This document shows, one piece after another, positions 32,786 through 41,194 of a stretch of DNA of 44,864 bases. The notes beneath the pieces were generated by a model. The model ran no database searches, had not been told where the DNA came from, and saw only the letters and a program-made list of their open reading frames with translations. This stretch comes from Chitinispirillales bacterium (GTDB lineage: Bacteria; Fibrobacterota; Chitinivibrionia; Chitinivibrionales; Chitinispirillaceae): assembly GCA_031281225.1 (NCBI GenBank), contig JAITFQ010000017.1, positions 1 through 44,864 of the forward strand. Direction: 5' to 3'. The position numbers and the translations under genes are program-made. Each line of letters opens with the position of its first letter. Position 1 is the stretch's first letter.

Positions 32786-35182
32786 ATGAAAAAATTCGTA
32801 CTCATTACCATCCTTACCACCATTTTTTCCGTAACATCCGCATTCGCGCAAGACCAGACATTCACGCTCCGCCAGGGCGTAACCCCTTTCGTACAGGCGA
32901 CATCGTCAAACGGCGGGCTCGACAGGAACTACCCGAACCCCAATTTTTACGCGTCCGAAAGGTTTGTCATAAGATATTTTGAAGACCGGGCCCACGACGC
33001 GTTTGTTACCTCGGAGACTGCGCAAAACAGGCTCCGCTCCCTCGAAACCGCGTATGATTCCATCGTTACCCGCTGGCATTTTTACCCCCCTTATCACGCG
33101 GCGGCTACCACGAGGTACAAGTCTGAGGTTATCGTGACGCGCGGCCGGAATAACACGACCGGCACAACCGCGTGGGCTGACGGCGGCGGCGCGGCGTACG
33201 GCGGTCTTATAGGCGCGTGGAACAGCGGCGGCGCGACCAGCACGGAGCGGCCTATACAGTGGATTGGTTCGGGGCTTTCCGCCACTACCCTGACCCATGA
33301 GTTTGTGCACGGGCTTCAGCAGATGTCGAGCGGAATGCGGGACAGCGATTTTGTCGGCTGGTTCCACGAGTGCCACGCGCAGTTCATGACTTCTCATGTG
33401 CATGGCGGCACATCGGGGGGGCTCGTCGCTTCCCGGGTGACCAAGCGGCAGGCGCACCTCCATCCGGGTTACGCGCGTTCCCGTTACGAAAACTGGCCGT
33501 GGTTAGAGCATATCCTCCATTTCGACCGAGATAACGTGCTGCGTGCTAACAGGCAGGACGGGATGGACTTTATAAACAGGATATGGACTAATTCCCCGGG
33601 CCGCGGCGATAATGCCCGGCGAACCGCCGATCCTTTTACAGAGGCCGCGCGCGTGAACAATATGAGCTGGGCGGACTTTGGGGATGTGATGGGGCATTAC
33701 GCCATGAGGAGCGTTACTTATGACTACGGCCCCCGCAGGGCGACTTTCCGCACCAATTACAACGCTACCAGCGTGGCCGCTACGGAGAGGCATCAGAGAT
33801 ATACATATTTGGAGGCTCTCGACAGCAGTGATTTTACCGCGTCGAATAACCGCTATGTGTCGCCTCACGCCTACGCTCCGCAGCGTCTCGCCTTTAACAT
33901 CATCCGGCTCTATCCTGAGAATGGCGGCGACTGGAACGGCGGCGCCGTGACCGTGCGTTTCCGCGGCGATGTGCAGACCGCCAATAACCGGCGGAACTAC
34001 GCCCCGCAGTCCGGTTTTGATCTTGAGCCGGCCGCTGCCCACGTTCACAACAATCCGGGTTCCGCCTGGCGCTACGGCCTCGTCGCCGTCAGGGGGGATG
34101 CCGCGTCGACGTCGAATAATGTGACCGCGCGGTACAGCGAGCTTATGCGCACCGACACCTCCGGCGCCAACCGCGGGGCCGGGCCTGACCTGTCCATGAC
34201 TTTGCAGAGCGGGGAGACCCAGCTGTATTTGGTGGTGACGGCGGCCCCCACCCAGCCCCATAAGATAAAGTGGGATCAGTATCACTATACTACATACCGC
34301 TTCCCCTACATGGTTGAAATTAACGGCGCGAAGCCCGAGGGTTTTCAGCCCCCGCCGGCTAATATCACCTGGCGTACACATAGTAACGGCGGCGGTTTTG
34401 TTGCCAGCACCGTAACGGTTCCAGCGAGCGTTTTTATCGCGCCGGACGCGAGGGTTTTCGGCGGCACCGTATCGGGCAACGCCCGCATAGAGGGTCGTGC
34501 GGTCGTAAGGGGCGGCACTGTCCGCGGCAATGCTGTAATTCGGGATTACGCCTCGGTCAGAAGCGGCACGGTTGAGGGCGACGCGGTCGTTTCCAACGGC
34601 GCGGTCGTTTGGGGCGCGACGGTTCAGGAAAACGCCAGGATTCACGGTTCCGCGCTTCTTACGGGCGGCACGGTAAGAGGAACCGCGCAGGTTGGCGGCG
34701 CGGCGGTAATCAGCGGCGGCACTATCTCCGGTACGGCGCAGGCGCTCGGCGACGCTTTTGGCTCTTTGACCCAGAGCAGCGGCGTTTGGTACGCCGCGGG
34801 CAGCGGCGCATCGGGCGACCCGCGCGGCGCGCAGCGCACTACGGTTCCGGTAGAGTTTACCCAGCCCCTGTCGAGAATTTGGTACGGCCCCGACGACACG
34901 ACGGTTCCGATCGCAAACACGACGCCCGTCGTCGTGAGGAACGCCAACACGTTCAGATTCGACAACCGCGGCGTTTTCAGTTACAGTTTAGACGGTGACG
35001 CTGGCTCCGCGCAGTTAAAAATCTTTGATGTCCGCGGCAGGTTGATAAGAACCATGCCGTTGAGCGGCCTGCAAGGCACGGTCAACACACAGGTGGGCGC
35101 GGCGCAGGCGGTGTTTTGGAGAGTTGAGGCGGCTGGTGGGAAGGTTATCGGGAAGGCGGGGAGGGGGACGGTGGTCAGGTAA
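32786..35182 (+). CDS. secreted HExxH metalloprotease-like protein with beta-helix repeats and C-terminal sorting-like domain (paralogue 2)
   Basis: This 798-residue protein is a paralogue of the gene upstream with the same architecture: signal peptide (cleavage near AFAQ, residue 21), HEFVH at 171-175 followed by GWFHECHAQF, and conserved blocks (YTYLEALDS, FNIIRLYPE, VTVRFRGDVQT, YRFPYMVEINGAKPEGFQP). Beta-helix-like repeats span about 535-660, and the final domain reads LKIFDVRGRLIRTMPL...VFWRVEAAGGK...VVR. The cysteine cluster of paralogue 1 is missing and the N-terminal 150 residues diverge most, so substrate recognition probably differs while the C-terminal scaffold is kept. GGAG lies 6-10 bases before the ATG. 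An extracellular enzyme acting on polymer or host protein is an inference. Confidence 0.8.
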   Translation: MKKFVLITILTTIFSVTSAFAQDQTFTLRQGVTPFVQATSSNGGLDRNYPNPNFYASERFVIRYFEDRAHDAFVTSETAQNRLRSLETAYDSIVTRWHFYPPYHAAATTRYKSEVIVTRGRNNTTGTTAWADGGGAAYGGLIGAWNSGGATSTERPIQWIGSGLSATTLTHEFVHGLQQMSSGMRDSDFVGWFHECHAQFMTSHVHGGTSGGLVASRVTKRQAHLHPGYARSRYENWPWLEHILHFDRDNVLRANRQDGMDFINRIWTNSPGRGDNARRTADPFTEAARVNNMSWADFGDVMGHYAMRSVTYDYGPRRATFRTNYNATSVAATERHQRYTYLEALDSSDFTASNNRYVSPHAYAPQRLAFNIIRLYPENGGDWNGGAVTVRFRGDVQTANNRRNYAPQSGFDLEPAAAHVHNNPGSAWRYGLVAVRGDAASTSNNVTARYSELMRTDTSGANRGAGPDLSMTLQSGETQLYLVVTAAPTQPHKIKWDQYHYTTYRFPYMVEINGAKPEGFQPPPANITWRTHSNGGGFVASTVTVPASVFIAPDARVFGGTVSGNARIEGRAVVRGGTVRGNAVIRDYASVRSGTVEGDAVVSNGAVVWGATVQENARIHGSALLTGGTVRGTAQVGGAAVISGGTISGTAQALGDAFGSLTQSSGVWYAAGSGASGDPRGAQRTTVPVEFTQPLSRIWYGPDDTTVPIANTTPVVVRNANTFRFDNRGVFSYSLDGDAGSAQLKIFDVRGRLIRTMPLSGLQGTVNTQVGAAQAVFWRVEAAGGKVIGKAGRGTVVR

Positions 35183-35467
35183 AAACAATAACGTCAAAAT
35201 CAAAACATATTTTAAGGGGGGAGGCCTCCCCCTCGCTCCGGCCAGCGGGCAGAAAGCCGCCCGGTGTTTTGCGTTCGCCCGCAACCGCCGGCCGCGGCGG
35301 ACCGGGCTGACTTGCCCCTGCTGATATAGCAAATAGCTGGAAATATGTTCAAACGTTTATATTCGTTTTGTTTTTTTCGGGCAAAAAATAAAAAAACTTG
35401 TATTACGGATATTCTTTACCTTATATTATATAATATTTGGTGATTTCGCATTTCATGTAAAAAAACC

Positions 35468-35496
35468 TTGCAGTAAGGCAAAATTTAAAGTATTAT
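35468..35496 (+). promoter_or_regulatory. sigma-70-type promoter of the beta-barrel/lipoprotein operon
   Basis: TTGCAG (35468-35473), a 17-base spacer and TATTAT (35491-35496). The predicted start near 35503 is 55-60 bases before the gene. Confidence 0.7.
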
Positions 35497-35512
35497 ATTA
35501 ATGTAACGACAG

Positions 35513-35531
35513 TATGGCGCAAAGCGCCATA
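35513..35531 (+). promoter_or_regulatory. leader hairpin in the 5' UTR
   Basis: TATGGCGC and GCGCCATA are perfect 8-bp arms with a 3-base loop followed by A residues. It lies at about +10 of the predicted transcript and would form a 5'-terminal stem-loop, a known way to stabilise mRNA. A terminator role is unlikely because A, not T, follows. Confidence 0.5.
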
Positions 35532-35557
35532 AAAAATATCTTCAATAAGGAGAGTAT

Positions 35558-36448
35558 GTGACAATGTCTCCCCGATTGCACACTGCCAGGGTTTGGGCAT
35601 ATCTTTTGCTGTTGTCGTGCGTGTTGTTTGCGCAGGTTGATTGGAGAGGCGAGGGGTTCGGAGTGGCAGCCGAAGCCGGCGCAGTAAGTGCAGAGACTTT
35701 TGAAGATGAGTTTTTCGCGCCTTCCGAGTACATTTATACGGAAACCGCCACTGTTGATGATAACGAAAAACTTGAAACAGTAGAAGTTCCGGTGCCCGAG
35801 CCACAATTCGCCGAAATTGAAAAAACAGCGGAACCCGCGAAGCCCCAAAAGATCAGGGAACCGAGAGAGTTTTTTGGAAGCGGCGCGTTCAGTATGGGCG
35901 TCCGTCTCGGTTTAGGCATGAGCGGGTTACATGGCCACAAGGCCCTTATAGATCCGGGGCAGGAAGACTTGGCGATAGTGATGAGGCCGGTTATCTCAAC
36001 AAGTGCCGGCTTGGCTATGGCCATACGCGTTGTTGATGGAAGTGAAAATTTTACTTTGGCGTTTGAGCCGCAATACTCTCTTTACAGGGCCCACGGCGAG
36101 TTTGTAATGGAAGAGCCCGGTGCCGACTACAGGAATCTGTACGTAGCGGGTGTTTTCCTTCACACCGTCGAGTTGCCCATTTTGGCGCGTTTTAACCTCA
36201 ATTCCGTCTATATGGAGGCGGGCATACAACCCGGCGCGAACCTTTACGCGCAAATTTACGAAGGCGGGCGGCTTAGAAAGCCGGAATTCAACAAATTCGC
36301 GTGCGGTATAGCAGCGGGCATGGGCGCTAAACGTTCTGACATGCTGCTTGGAATACGCGGATATTACAGTTTTATACAATACGATAAGAAATTAAACGGC
36401 TATCCCTGGTCAATTCAGGTTAGCTTAACCAAAAATTTTCTTAATTAG
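35558..36448 (+). CDS. outer-membrane beta-barrel-like protein
   Basis: This roughly 296-residue exported protein has a signal sequence (ARVWAYLLLLSCVLFAQ), a Glu/Pro-rich linker (about 45-105) and a beta-barrel-like domain (about 110-296). The barrel part has alternating hydrophobic strands such as SMGVRLGLGMSG, FTLAFEPQYSLY, LELPILARF-type turns, YMEAGIQPGANL and the terminal WSIQVSLTKNFLN. This is the pattern of PorT/OMP_b-brl-type proteins. The start is GTG 35558 (AAGGAG 5 bases before) or ATG 35564 (11 bases); the data do not decide. It is followed after 20 bases by a lipoprotein-like gene, so the two probably act together at the outer membrane. Function unknown. Confidence 0.75.
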   Translation: MTMSPRLHTARVWAYLLLLSCVLFAQVDWRGEGFGVAAEAGAVSAETFEDEFFAPSEYIYTETATVDDNEKLETVEVPVPEPQFAEIEKTAEPAKPQKIREPREFFGSGAFSMGVRLGLGMSGLHGHKALIDPGQEDLAIVMRPVISTSAGLAMAIRVVDGSENFTLAFEPQYSLYRAHGEFVMEEPGADYRNLYVAGVFLHTVELPILARFNLNSVYMEAGIQPGANLYAQIYEGGRLRKPEFNKFACGIAAGMGAKRSDMLLGIRGYYSFIQYDKKLNGYPWSIQVSLTKNFLN

Positions 36449-36468
36449 AAAGAGAGGGGTGTAGTTAC

Positions 36469-38298
36469 ATGACAAGGTACATAAAACCCTTACTGTTGCT
36501 CGTAGCATGTGCGTCGTTGTTGTTGATGATATTTTGCGGCGATACCGTCGTCGTGGCAAACAAGGATACGGGAAACATTACGATACCTGATACCATCATG
36601 GCGAGCGCTTCGGCGCGGCTGAATGTTGTCGTCCGCGATGCTTATAGCGGCGCGGCCGTAAGAGGGGCCCGCGTGGAACTGCTCTCCGTCGGTGATACCC
36701 TGAGCACGGGCGAATCGGCCACGGGCACAGTGACCTTTGAAGAGGTGGCTATCGGTACCCATAGTGTGCTCATCACAGCCGACGGGTACGCCGGATACGT
36801 AGCGAGAGCGGTTATCAATTTTTCAAACATAGGCGGCCGCGGCGCGAACGTCAATACACCGGAATTGTACGTTGCTAGAGATACTACAATAAACGTAAGC
36901 CTGTACAAGAGAGACGCGAAACTTACCGGGCAAATTTTCTATGATGACAGGAGCGGTTTGCGCAGAGAAGCGTCAAACGTCAGAGTTCGTGTTGAATTGA
37001 CAGACCCCAATTTCCTTGAAAGGTTTTTTGAGGTTTTAACCGACGATAACGGAAAATACACTTTCGACAGTCTGCCGGCTGTTGGTGGTAGTGCCTATAA
37101 TATTTGGGCATTACAGTTTATTGCCGATGACGGCATAGTATATGGCGTCACAAATATTACCCCCGACCCCGGTATCAGTCTGAAATCCAACGATATCATA
37201 CACGCTGGTGTCGGAAGATATTTAGTTGCTGCCACTCAATTTACACTTGAACTTTTAAGTTATCCAACGTCAGGCATTGACAACAATGACCCTGTGGTCT
37301 TTCTTTTTAGCGACACCATAGACGCCACCAAAATTGCCTCAAATACAGTGAAGGTAACTACTGCAACACCGTTTGATGTTGCGTGGAGGGACAACAAATT
37401 AACTATTACCCCGCTGGGCACATGGAGAAGTAACATTATTGTGGAATTCCAAACCTTGTTGTATTCCAAAACAACGGGTGACCAACTTGATTTAAGGCAA
37501 AATCCGCCGTATCTCATTACGGTTTTGGATGTCCCCGACTTTACAAACGTGCACGTGAAAAATGTCAGGGTCATGAGGCCTGATTCAGTCATTAGAAGTT
37601 CCACTCAGGTCAGGCTCGGCTGGGATCCGCTCGTGAGTGCAGATTCTTTTGTGGTATTTGCAAAGAAAAGAGGGGATCTTGCTAATCCAGACTATCAACG
37701 CGTCGGCGTTGCTACAATGACGTCTGCGCACGTTTTTTTCAATAATAACGGGACTATTATTGAAAACGATACATACACCTATATTGTTCAGGCCTACAAC
37801 GGGCGTTCACGCAGCAGACTGGAAGGGGCGGATACTGTGAATGTGTCGTCTATAGTAACTACGGAGTGGGTGAGTAAAGTGCCCAACGATTCAACACTCG
37901 TTTTCTACTCTAGCAATCCGCAGGATATTAACCAATGGTTTATACAGCAGAATTTATCAATGGCAAGAACTGACTCAGTGATTACAAATGGTTTTTATAG
38001 TTTTACCGAGGATATGGATACAACAAAAATGACACTTCATTTCTCGGCTTTCACTATTGAAGGCAGGCAAATATTTATGAGATATACGTGGAGCAATCCT
38101 AGAGCATTGAATGTTCGACTTGTCATAGGGCCTGGGGCTGCGGTTTCGTCATATGGAGAGCGGACTGTGAATTGGAGCATCCGCAATTTAGAAAGTTTGA
38201 GCGGGAAAAAGTTTTTAGTTGGATACGAGTTTGCGGATGGCAGATTAGTACTGCACGATTATATGAATTTCAGAATGCCTATATTCGCCTACCCATAA
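36469..38298 (+). CDS. exported lipoprotein-like protein with carboxypeptidase-regulatory-like and Fn3-like domains
   Basis: This 609-residue protein has an N-terminal hydrophobic segment with two candidate lipid cysteines (LVAC at 14 and IFCGD at 23; neither is ideal in context). Residues about 48-110 form a beta-sandwich of the carboxypeptidase-regulatory/PEGA type (LNVVVRDAYSGAAVRGARVELLSVGDT...ESATGTVTFEEVAIGTHSVLITADGY). A second such domain lies at about 150-215 (LTGQIFYDDRSG...DDNGKYTFDSLPA). An Ig-like segment follows (about 250-350), then a fibronectin-III-like one (about 365-465: VRLGWDPLVSADSFVVFAKK...YTYIVQAYNG). Such proteins sit on the cell surface or periplasm and bind partners. 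It is in one operon with the beta-barrel protein and ends at a hairpin. Confidence 0.7.
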   Translation: MTRYIKPLLLLVACASLLLMIFCGDTVVVANKDTGNITIPDTIMASASARLNVVVRDAYSGAAVRGARVELLSVGDTLSTGESATGTVTFEEVAIGTHSVLITADGYAGYVARAVINFSNIGGRGANVNTPELYVARDTTINVSLYKRDAKLTGQIFYDDRSGLRREASNVRVRVELTDPNFLERFFEVLTDDNGKYTFDSLPAVGGSAYNIWALQFIADDGIVYGVTNITPDPGISLKSNDIIHAGVGRYLVAATQFTLELLSYPTSGIDNNDPVVFLFSDTIDATKIASNTVKVTTATPFDVAWRDNKLTITPLGTWRSNIIVEFQTLLYSKTTGDQLDLRQNPPYLITVLDVPDFTNVHVKNVRVMRPDSVIRSSTQVRLGWDPLVSADSFVVFAKKRGDLANPDYQRVGVATMTSAHVFFNNNGTIIENDTYTYIVQAYNGRSRSRLEGADTVNVSSIVTTEWVSKVPNDSTLVFYSSNPQDINQWFIQQNLSMARTDSVITNGFYSFTEDMDTTKMTLHFSAFTIEGRQIFMRYTWSNPRALNVRLVIGPGAAVSSYGERTVNWSIRNLESLSGKKFLVGYEFADGRLVLHDYMNFRMPIFAYP

Positions 38299-38317
38299 TT
38301 AAACCGTAAAACTATAA

Positions 38318-38341
38318 CAGGCACGGGAACCCCCGTGCCTG
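38318..38341 (+). terminator. terminator hairpin between convergent genes
   Basis: CAGGCACGGG and CCCGTGCCTG form a perfect 10-bp stem with a 4-base loop, 20 bases after the lipoprotein-like gene and 18 bases before the end of the convergent kinase gene. The T-run is weak on the plus strand; on the minus strand TTATAGTTTTACGGTTT follows. It probably serves both genes. Confidence 0.7.
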
Positions 38342-38358
38342 CTTAATTTAACGGGGGA

Positions 38359-40398
38359 TTAGCGTGAATCAGTATTCAGCGCCGATATTTCACGTTCGGC
38401 CCTTTTCGCCCTTGAATCATTCGGCTTCGATGCAAAGGCGGTGCGGACATTGCGCCATGCCTCAAGCGCGGCCGAATGATTCGAGGATGTGGGGGCCGCC
38501 TTAAACCGGTCGTGCTTTATCTCCGCAATAAAAAATAATGCGGCATAAGGAAGTACATTTCTAGTTTGCACAACGCTTGCACGGGTGAGTGACGATTCAA
38601 AGTACCCTATTGCTCTATCAGAAAATCCCCGATAGCGCCAAAATTTTCCGGCGCAGAGGAGGAAATAGGCGTCTTGTGTAAGGGAAGTGGTATCCATAAT
38701 GGCCTGCGCTCTGTCAAACCGCCGCGATTCCACATAGGCATTGAACAGGTATAGTGTCCGTTGGTTGTTCAGAGTTTTATATACGCCGTCCTGTTCAAGT
38801 ATTGCTACCGCCAGGTTCCACTGTCTAGCGTTGCTCGCGGCTAAAGCGTCGCGAAGATGCTCACGTTCGGATTTAGTGGCTGCTGCTGGGGGAGGTTCCG
38901 CTGACGGTGTCGTTGCCGGGGCTGATACCGTTGGGGCAGTCTTCGCCGGCGGGGTTATTGGCGGAGTTGGCACTTTTGCGATGGATTTTGCTGGCGGCCC
39001 CCCCGTGTCTGTTTCCGGAGTCGTTGCTGTATCATCGAATATTGATTCAGTAATTGCCGCAGGATCAAAAGCCATTGTTGGGGATTTTGCCCTAACGATC
39101 CTTATTGTGATATATGATAACGAAAACACGGTGAAAAGTAATAGTGAGGCAATGAGGATCATCCGCTTTGATTTTGCTGATATTCTAGGTTCAGCTATCT
39201 CCAGTTCGCTCAATATTTCAAGCGGTTCCTGCTCGGGCGGCGTTTCTACCGTTTCCGTTTTTTCCACATTTTCTGCGGGTTCCATATTCTCCGGTTCGTC
39301 GGTTGTCGTTCCGGAAGGTTCCTGTTCGGCAGATATTTCCGCCGTTTTCAATTTGCCAAAAATCCATCTAGTTTTCGTTTTGCCGGAATCCGCGTCGGTA
39401 GTATCTTCTGTCCCGCTGAAATAATTTTTCAGTATGTCCCTTGGCACTTGTGCTGTCAATGATTCGTTAAGTTTTTGCAGATCGCCGACCAAATCTTGCG
39501 TGCTTTGGTATCGTTTGGCGGGGACGAATTTCAGGCAGCGGAGTATGATTTTCACAAGCTCCGCGTTTATTGGAATACCGTATTCATTAAGCGGTTTGAA
39601 TTTATTGGCGGATTTTTGCTTCATGAGTTCGGTTATGGATTCCTGCGGAAAAGTTTTCGCGCCGGTGATCATTTCGTAAAGTATCGTGCCGAAAGAATAA
39701 ATGTCGCTTCGGTTGTCGACGTCAATGCCGTCCATTTGCTCGGGGGAGAGGTAGTGCATCGTGCCGGCGATGTTTCCTTCTATGGTGTGAATGCTTGCCT
39801 CTGTGGGGCGGGCTATGCCGAAGTCGGTGAGCTTGACCGCGCCGTGGTTCGATATCATGATGTTGGCAGGTTTGAGATCCCTATGGATGATGCCGCAGTA
39901 TGGCTTGCCGACGAGCGTGAACGTTTTAGTATGCGCATGGGAGAGCGCTTCGGCGACAAGAATCGCTATGGCGACGCAGGCAGCCTCCGGCAGCCTGCCG
40001 CGTTCGGCGAGAATTTTTTGCAGGTCGGAGCCGTCCACAAACTCCATCTCCATGTACGGCATACCGTTCCACTCGCTTATGTTGTGGACTTCCACGATCC
40101 CCTCATGGTGCAGCTTCGCGATGATTTTTGCCTCGGTTTCGAACCGGGCGCTAAAAGCCCCCTGCGAAAGCAGTTTGACCGCTCTGAACACTTCAAGCCG
40201 CTCGTTCCACACTTTGTAGACGGTCGCCATGCCGCCTTCGCCTATGACTTCGGTGACGAGACTGGAGCCAAGGCGTGTCTGGCCGACGATAGGGCGGGAA
40301 TTAGGCAGCGGGATACTGTGGCCGCCACCGCCAACGGGCGGAATGAGGGCGGCGGGGGAGCGCTCGACAAATGTTTTATCCAGTTCGTTATTGTGCAT
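38359..40398 (-). CDS. transmembrane Ser/Thr protein kinase (PknB/PpkA-like)
   Basis: This 679-residue Hanks-type kinase has a Gly-rich loop GEGGMATVYK (53-62), ATP lysine Lys75, the catalytic loop HRDLKPAN (172-179, Asp174), DFG at 192-194, SPEQ at 218-221 and a YSFGTILYEM helix. All catalytic residues are present. After a Glu/Thr/Pro-rich linker comes one membrane helix (about 413-434), then a Pro/Ala/Thr-rich stretch (445-510) and an alpha-helical TPR-like region (about 515-679) that would be periplasmic. The gene is 7 bases downstream of the PEGA gene and next to tssK and an FHA protein. By analogy with PpkA-Fha of the P. aeruginosa T6SS it may phosphorylate T6SS components; the link is inferred from context. 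Confidence 0.88.
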   Translation of the reverse strand: MHNNELDKTFVERSPAALIPPVGGGGHSIPLPNSRPIVGQTRLGSSLVTEVIGEGGMATVYKVWNERLEVFRAVKLLSQGAFSARFETEAKIIAKLHHEGIVEVHNISEWNGMPYMEMEFVDGSDLQKILAERGRLPEAACVAIAILVAEALSHAHTKTFTLVGKPYCGIIHRDLKPANIMISNHGAVKLTDFGIARPTEASIHTIEGNIAGTMHYLSPEQMDGIDVDNRSDIYSFGTILYEMITGAKTFPQESITELMKQKSANKFKPLNEYGIPINAELVKIILRCLKFVPAKRYQSTQDLVGDLQKLNESLTAQVPRDILKNYFSGTEDTTDADSGKTKTRWIFGKLKTAEISAEQEPSGTTTDEPENMEPAENVEKTETVETPPEQEPLEILSELEIAEPRISAKSKRMILIASLLLFTVFSLSYITIRIVRAKSPTMAFDPAAITESIFDDTATTPETDTGGPPAKSIAKVPTPPITPPAKTAPTVSAPATTPSAEPPPAAATKSEREHLRDALAASNARQWNLAVAILEQDGVYKTLNNQRTLYLFNAYVESRRFDRAQAIMDTTSLTQDAYFLLCAGKFWRYRGFSDRAIGYFESSLTRASVVQTRNVLPYAALFFIAEIKHDRFKAAPTSSNHSAALEAWRNVRTAFASKPNDSRAKRAEREISALNTDSR

Positions 40399-40405
40399 AT
40401 ACCCA

Positions 40406-41194
40406 TCACCATACGAATACTGTGACTTGTAACGCTACCGACAGCGACGCGGCGGCTATTATCGCTATGGTGCGTCTTATCCCGGCGTTTTTTGATTGCC
40501 TCAACATTCGGTCGGCTTCATCATCGTCTGTGGCATATATTGATTTTTGTAGTGAAGATGAGGTCGTACTTTGTTCGACGACGGCCCATGTCCAAGCCAA
40601 AGCGGAGCCGGTTCCCAGCGCCAACTGCACGTACCGTTTGGTGGTGAACAGGGATGGTCTCTCTAACGTGTGGGAGATGGTTACCGGCTGGCCGTCGGCG
40701 AATGAAACATCTTTTATGGCTGGCAGATATTTGGTGTCCGGGTGGCGTATCTCTATCCTGTACTGCCCCGGGGTGAGGTAGTCGTTGATTAGCGGTGTTC
40801 TTCCGAGGTCGGCAATGATTGCCACATCTGCGCCCTGCGGGTCGGTGTCGATTCTGAGCCTCGCGTAGCTGCCGCCCAGCGACCTTTCGACGATAAGCCG
40901 TTCACCGTCGCCTATAACCACGGTTTCCGAGGTGCTCTTCTGCCGCGACGGGTCGACCAACCGCAGCGTGTACGTCCCCGTCGCGAGACGCTTATCCCTG
41001 ATTGGCGTCAGCCCCACGTAGCCGCCGTCTATCCAAACCTCCGCCCGTTCAGGGGTAGTAATGACTGTGAGCGTCCCCCCCGAAGAGGGCGACGCGTACA
41101 AAAAAGAGGCCGGAATCAACGTAAATAGCGCCATTAGCGCGAACGCTGGTAACCGCGTAAATCCGCAAATACGAAACAACCGCGCATGAATCAC
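40406..41194 (-). CDS. PEGA-domain membrane protein
   Basis: This 262-residue protein starts at GTG 41194 (GGAG 5 bases upstream, signal sequence follows). A longer frame to 41440 runs antisense through tandem repeats and is not believed. After a signal peptide (cleavage near LYAS, residue 34) come two PEGA domains: about 39-108 (LTVITTPERAEVWIDGGYVGLTPI) and about 110-178 (LRIDTDPQGADVAIIADLGRTPL). Two hydrophobic segments follow near residues 188-205 and 240-262, the last at the very C-terminus. PEGA domains are surface or periplasmic beta-sandwich modules often coupled to Ser/Thr kinases. The gene is directly upstream of the kinase, so it may present a signal to the kinase's periplasmic part. 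Confidence 0.75.
   Translation of the reverse strand: MIHARLFRICGFTRLPAFALMALFTLIPASFLYASPSSGGTLTVITTPERAEVWIDGGYVGLTPIRDKRLATGTYTLRLVDPSRQKSTSETVVIGDGERLIVERSLGGSYARLRIDTDPQGADVAIIADLGRTPLINDYLTPGQYRIEIRHPDTKYLPAIKDVSFADGQPVTISHTLERPSLFTTKRYVQLALGTGSALAWTWAVVEQSTTSSSLQKSIYATDDDEADRMLRQSKNAGIRRTIAIIAAASLSVALQVTVFVW

Larger units (their letters stand above)
35183..35557. other. gap after paralogue 2
   Basis: 375 bases. The first half is GC-rich with several G/C palindromic stretches (35215-35320) but no clean terminator. The second half is AT-rich and holds the promoter and leader hairpin of the next operon. Confidence 0.5.

Noticed and set aside
33503-34645. 380-codon minus-strand frame
   Set aside because: It lies wholly inside the second metalloprotease-like gene, whose signal peptide, motifs and paralogue support the plus strand; high GC keeps the antisense frame open.
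38955-38970. TGGCAC...TTGC-like string as a second sigma-54 site
   Set aside because: GG-GC spacing is 7, not 10, and it lies inside the kinase gene.
39475-40425. 316-codon plus-strand frame
   Set aside because: Antisense to the kinase catalytic domain, which has all Hanks motifs on the minus strand.
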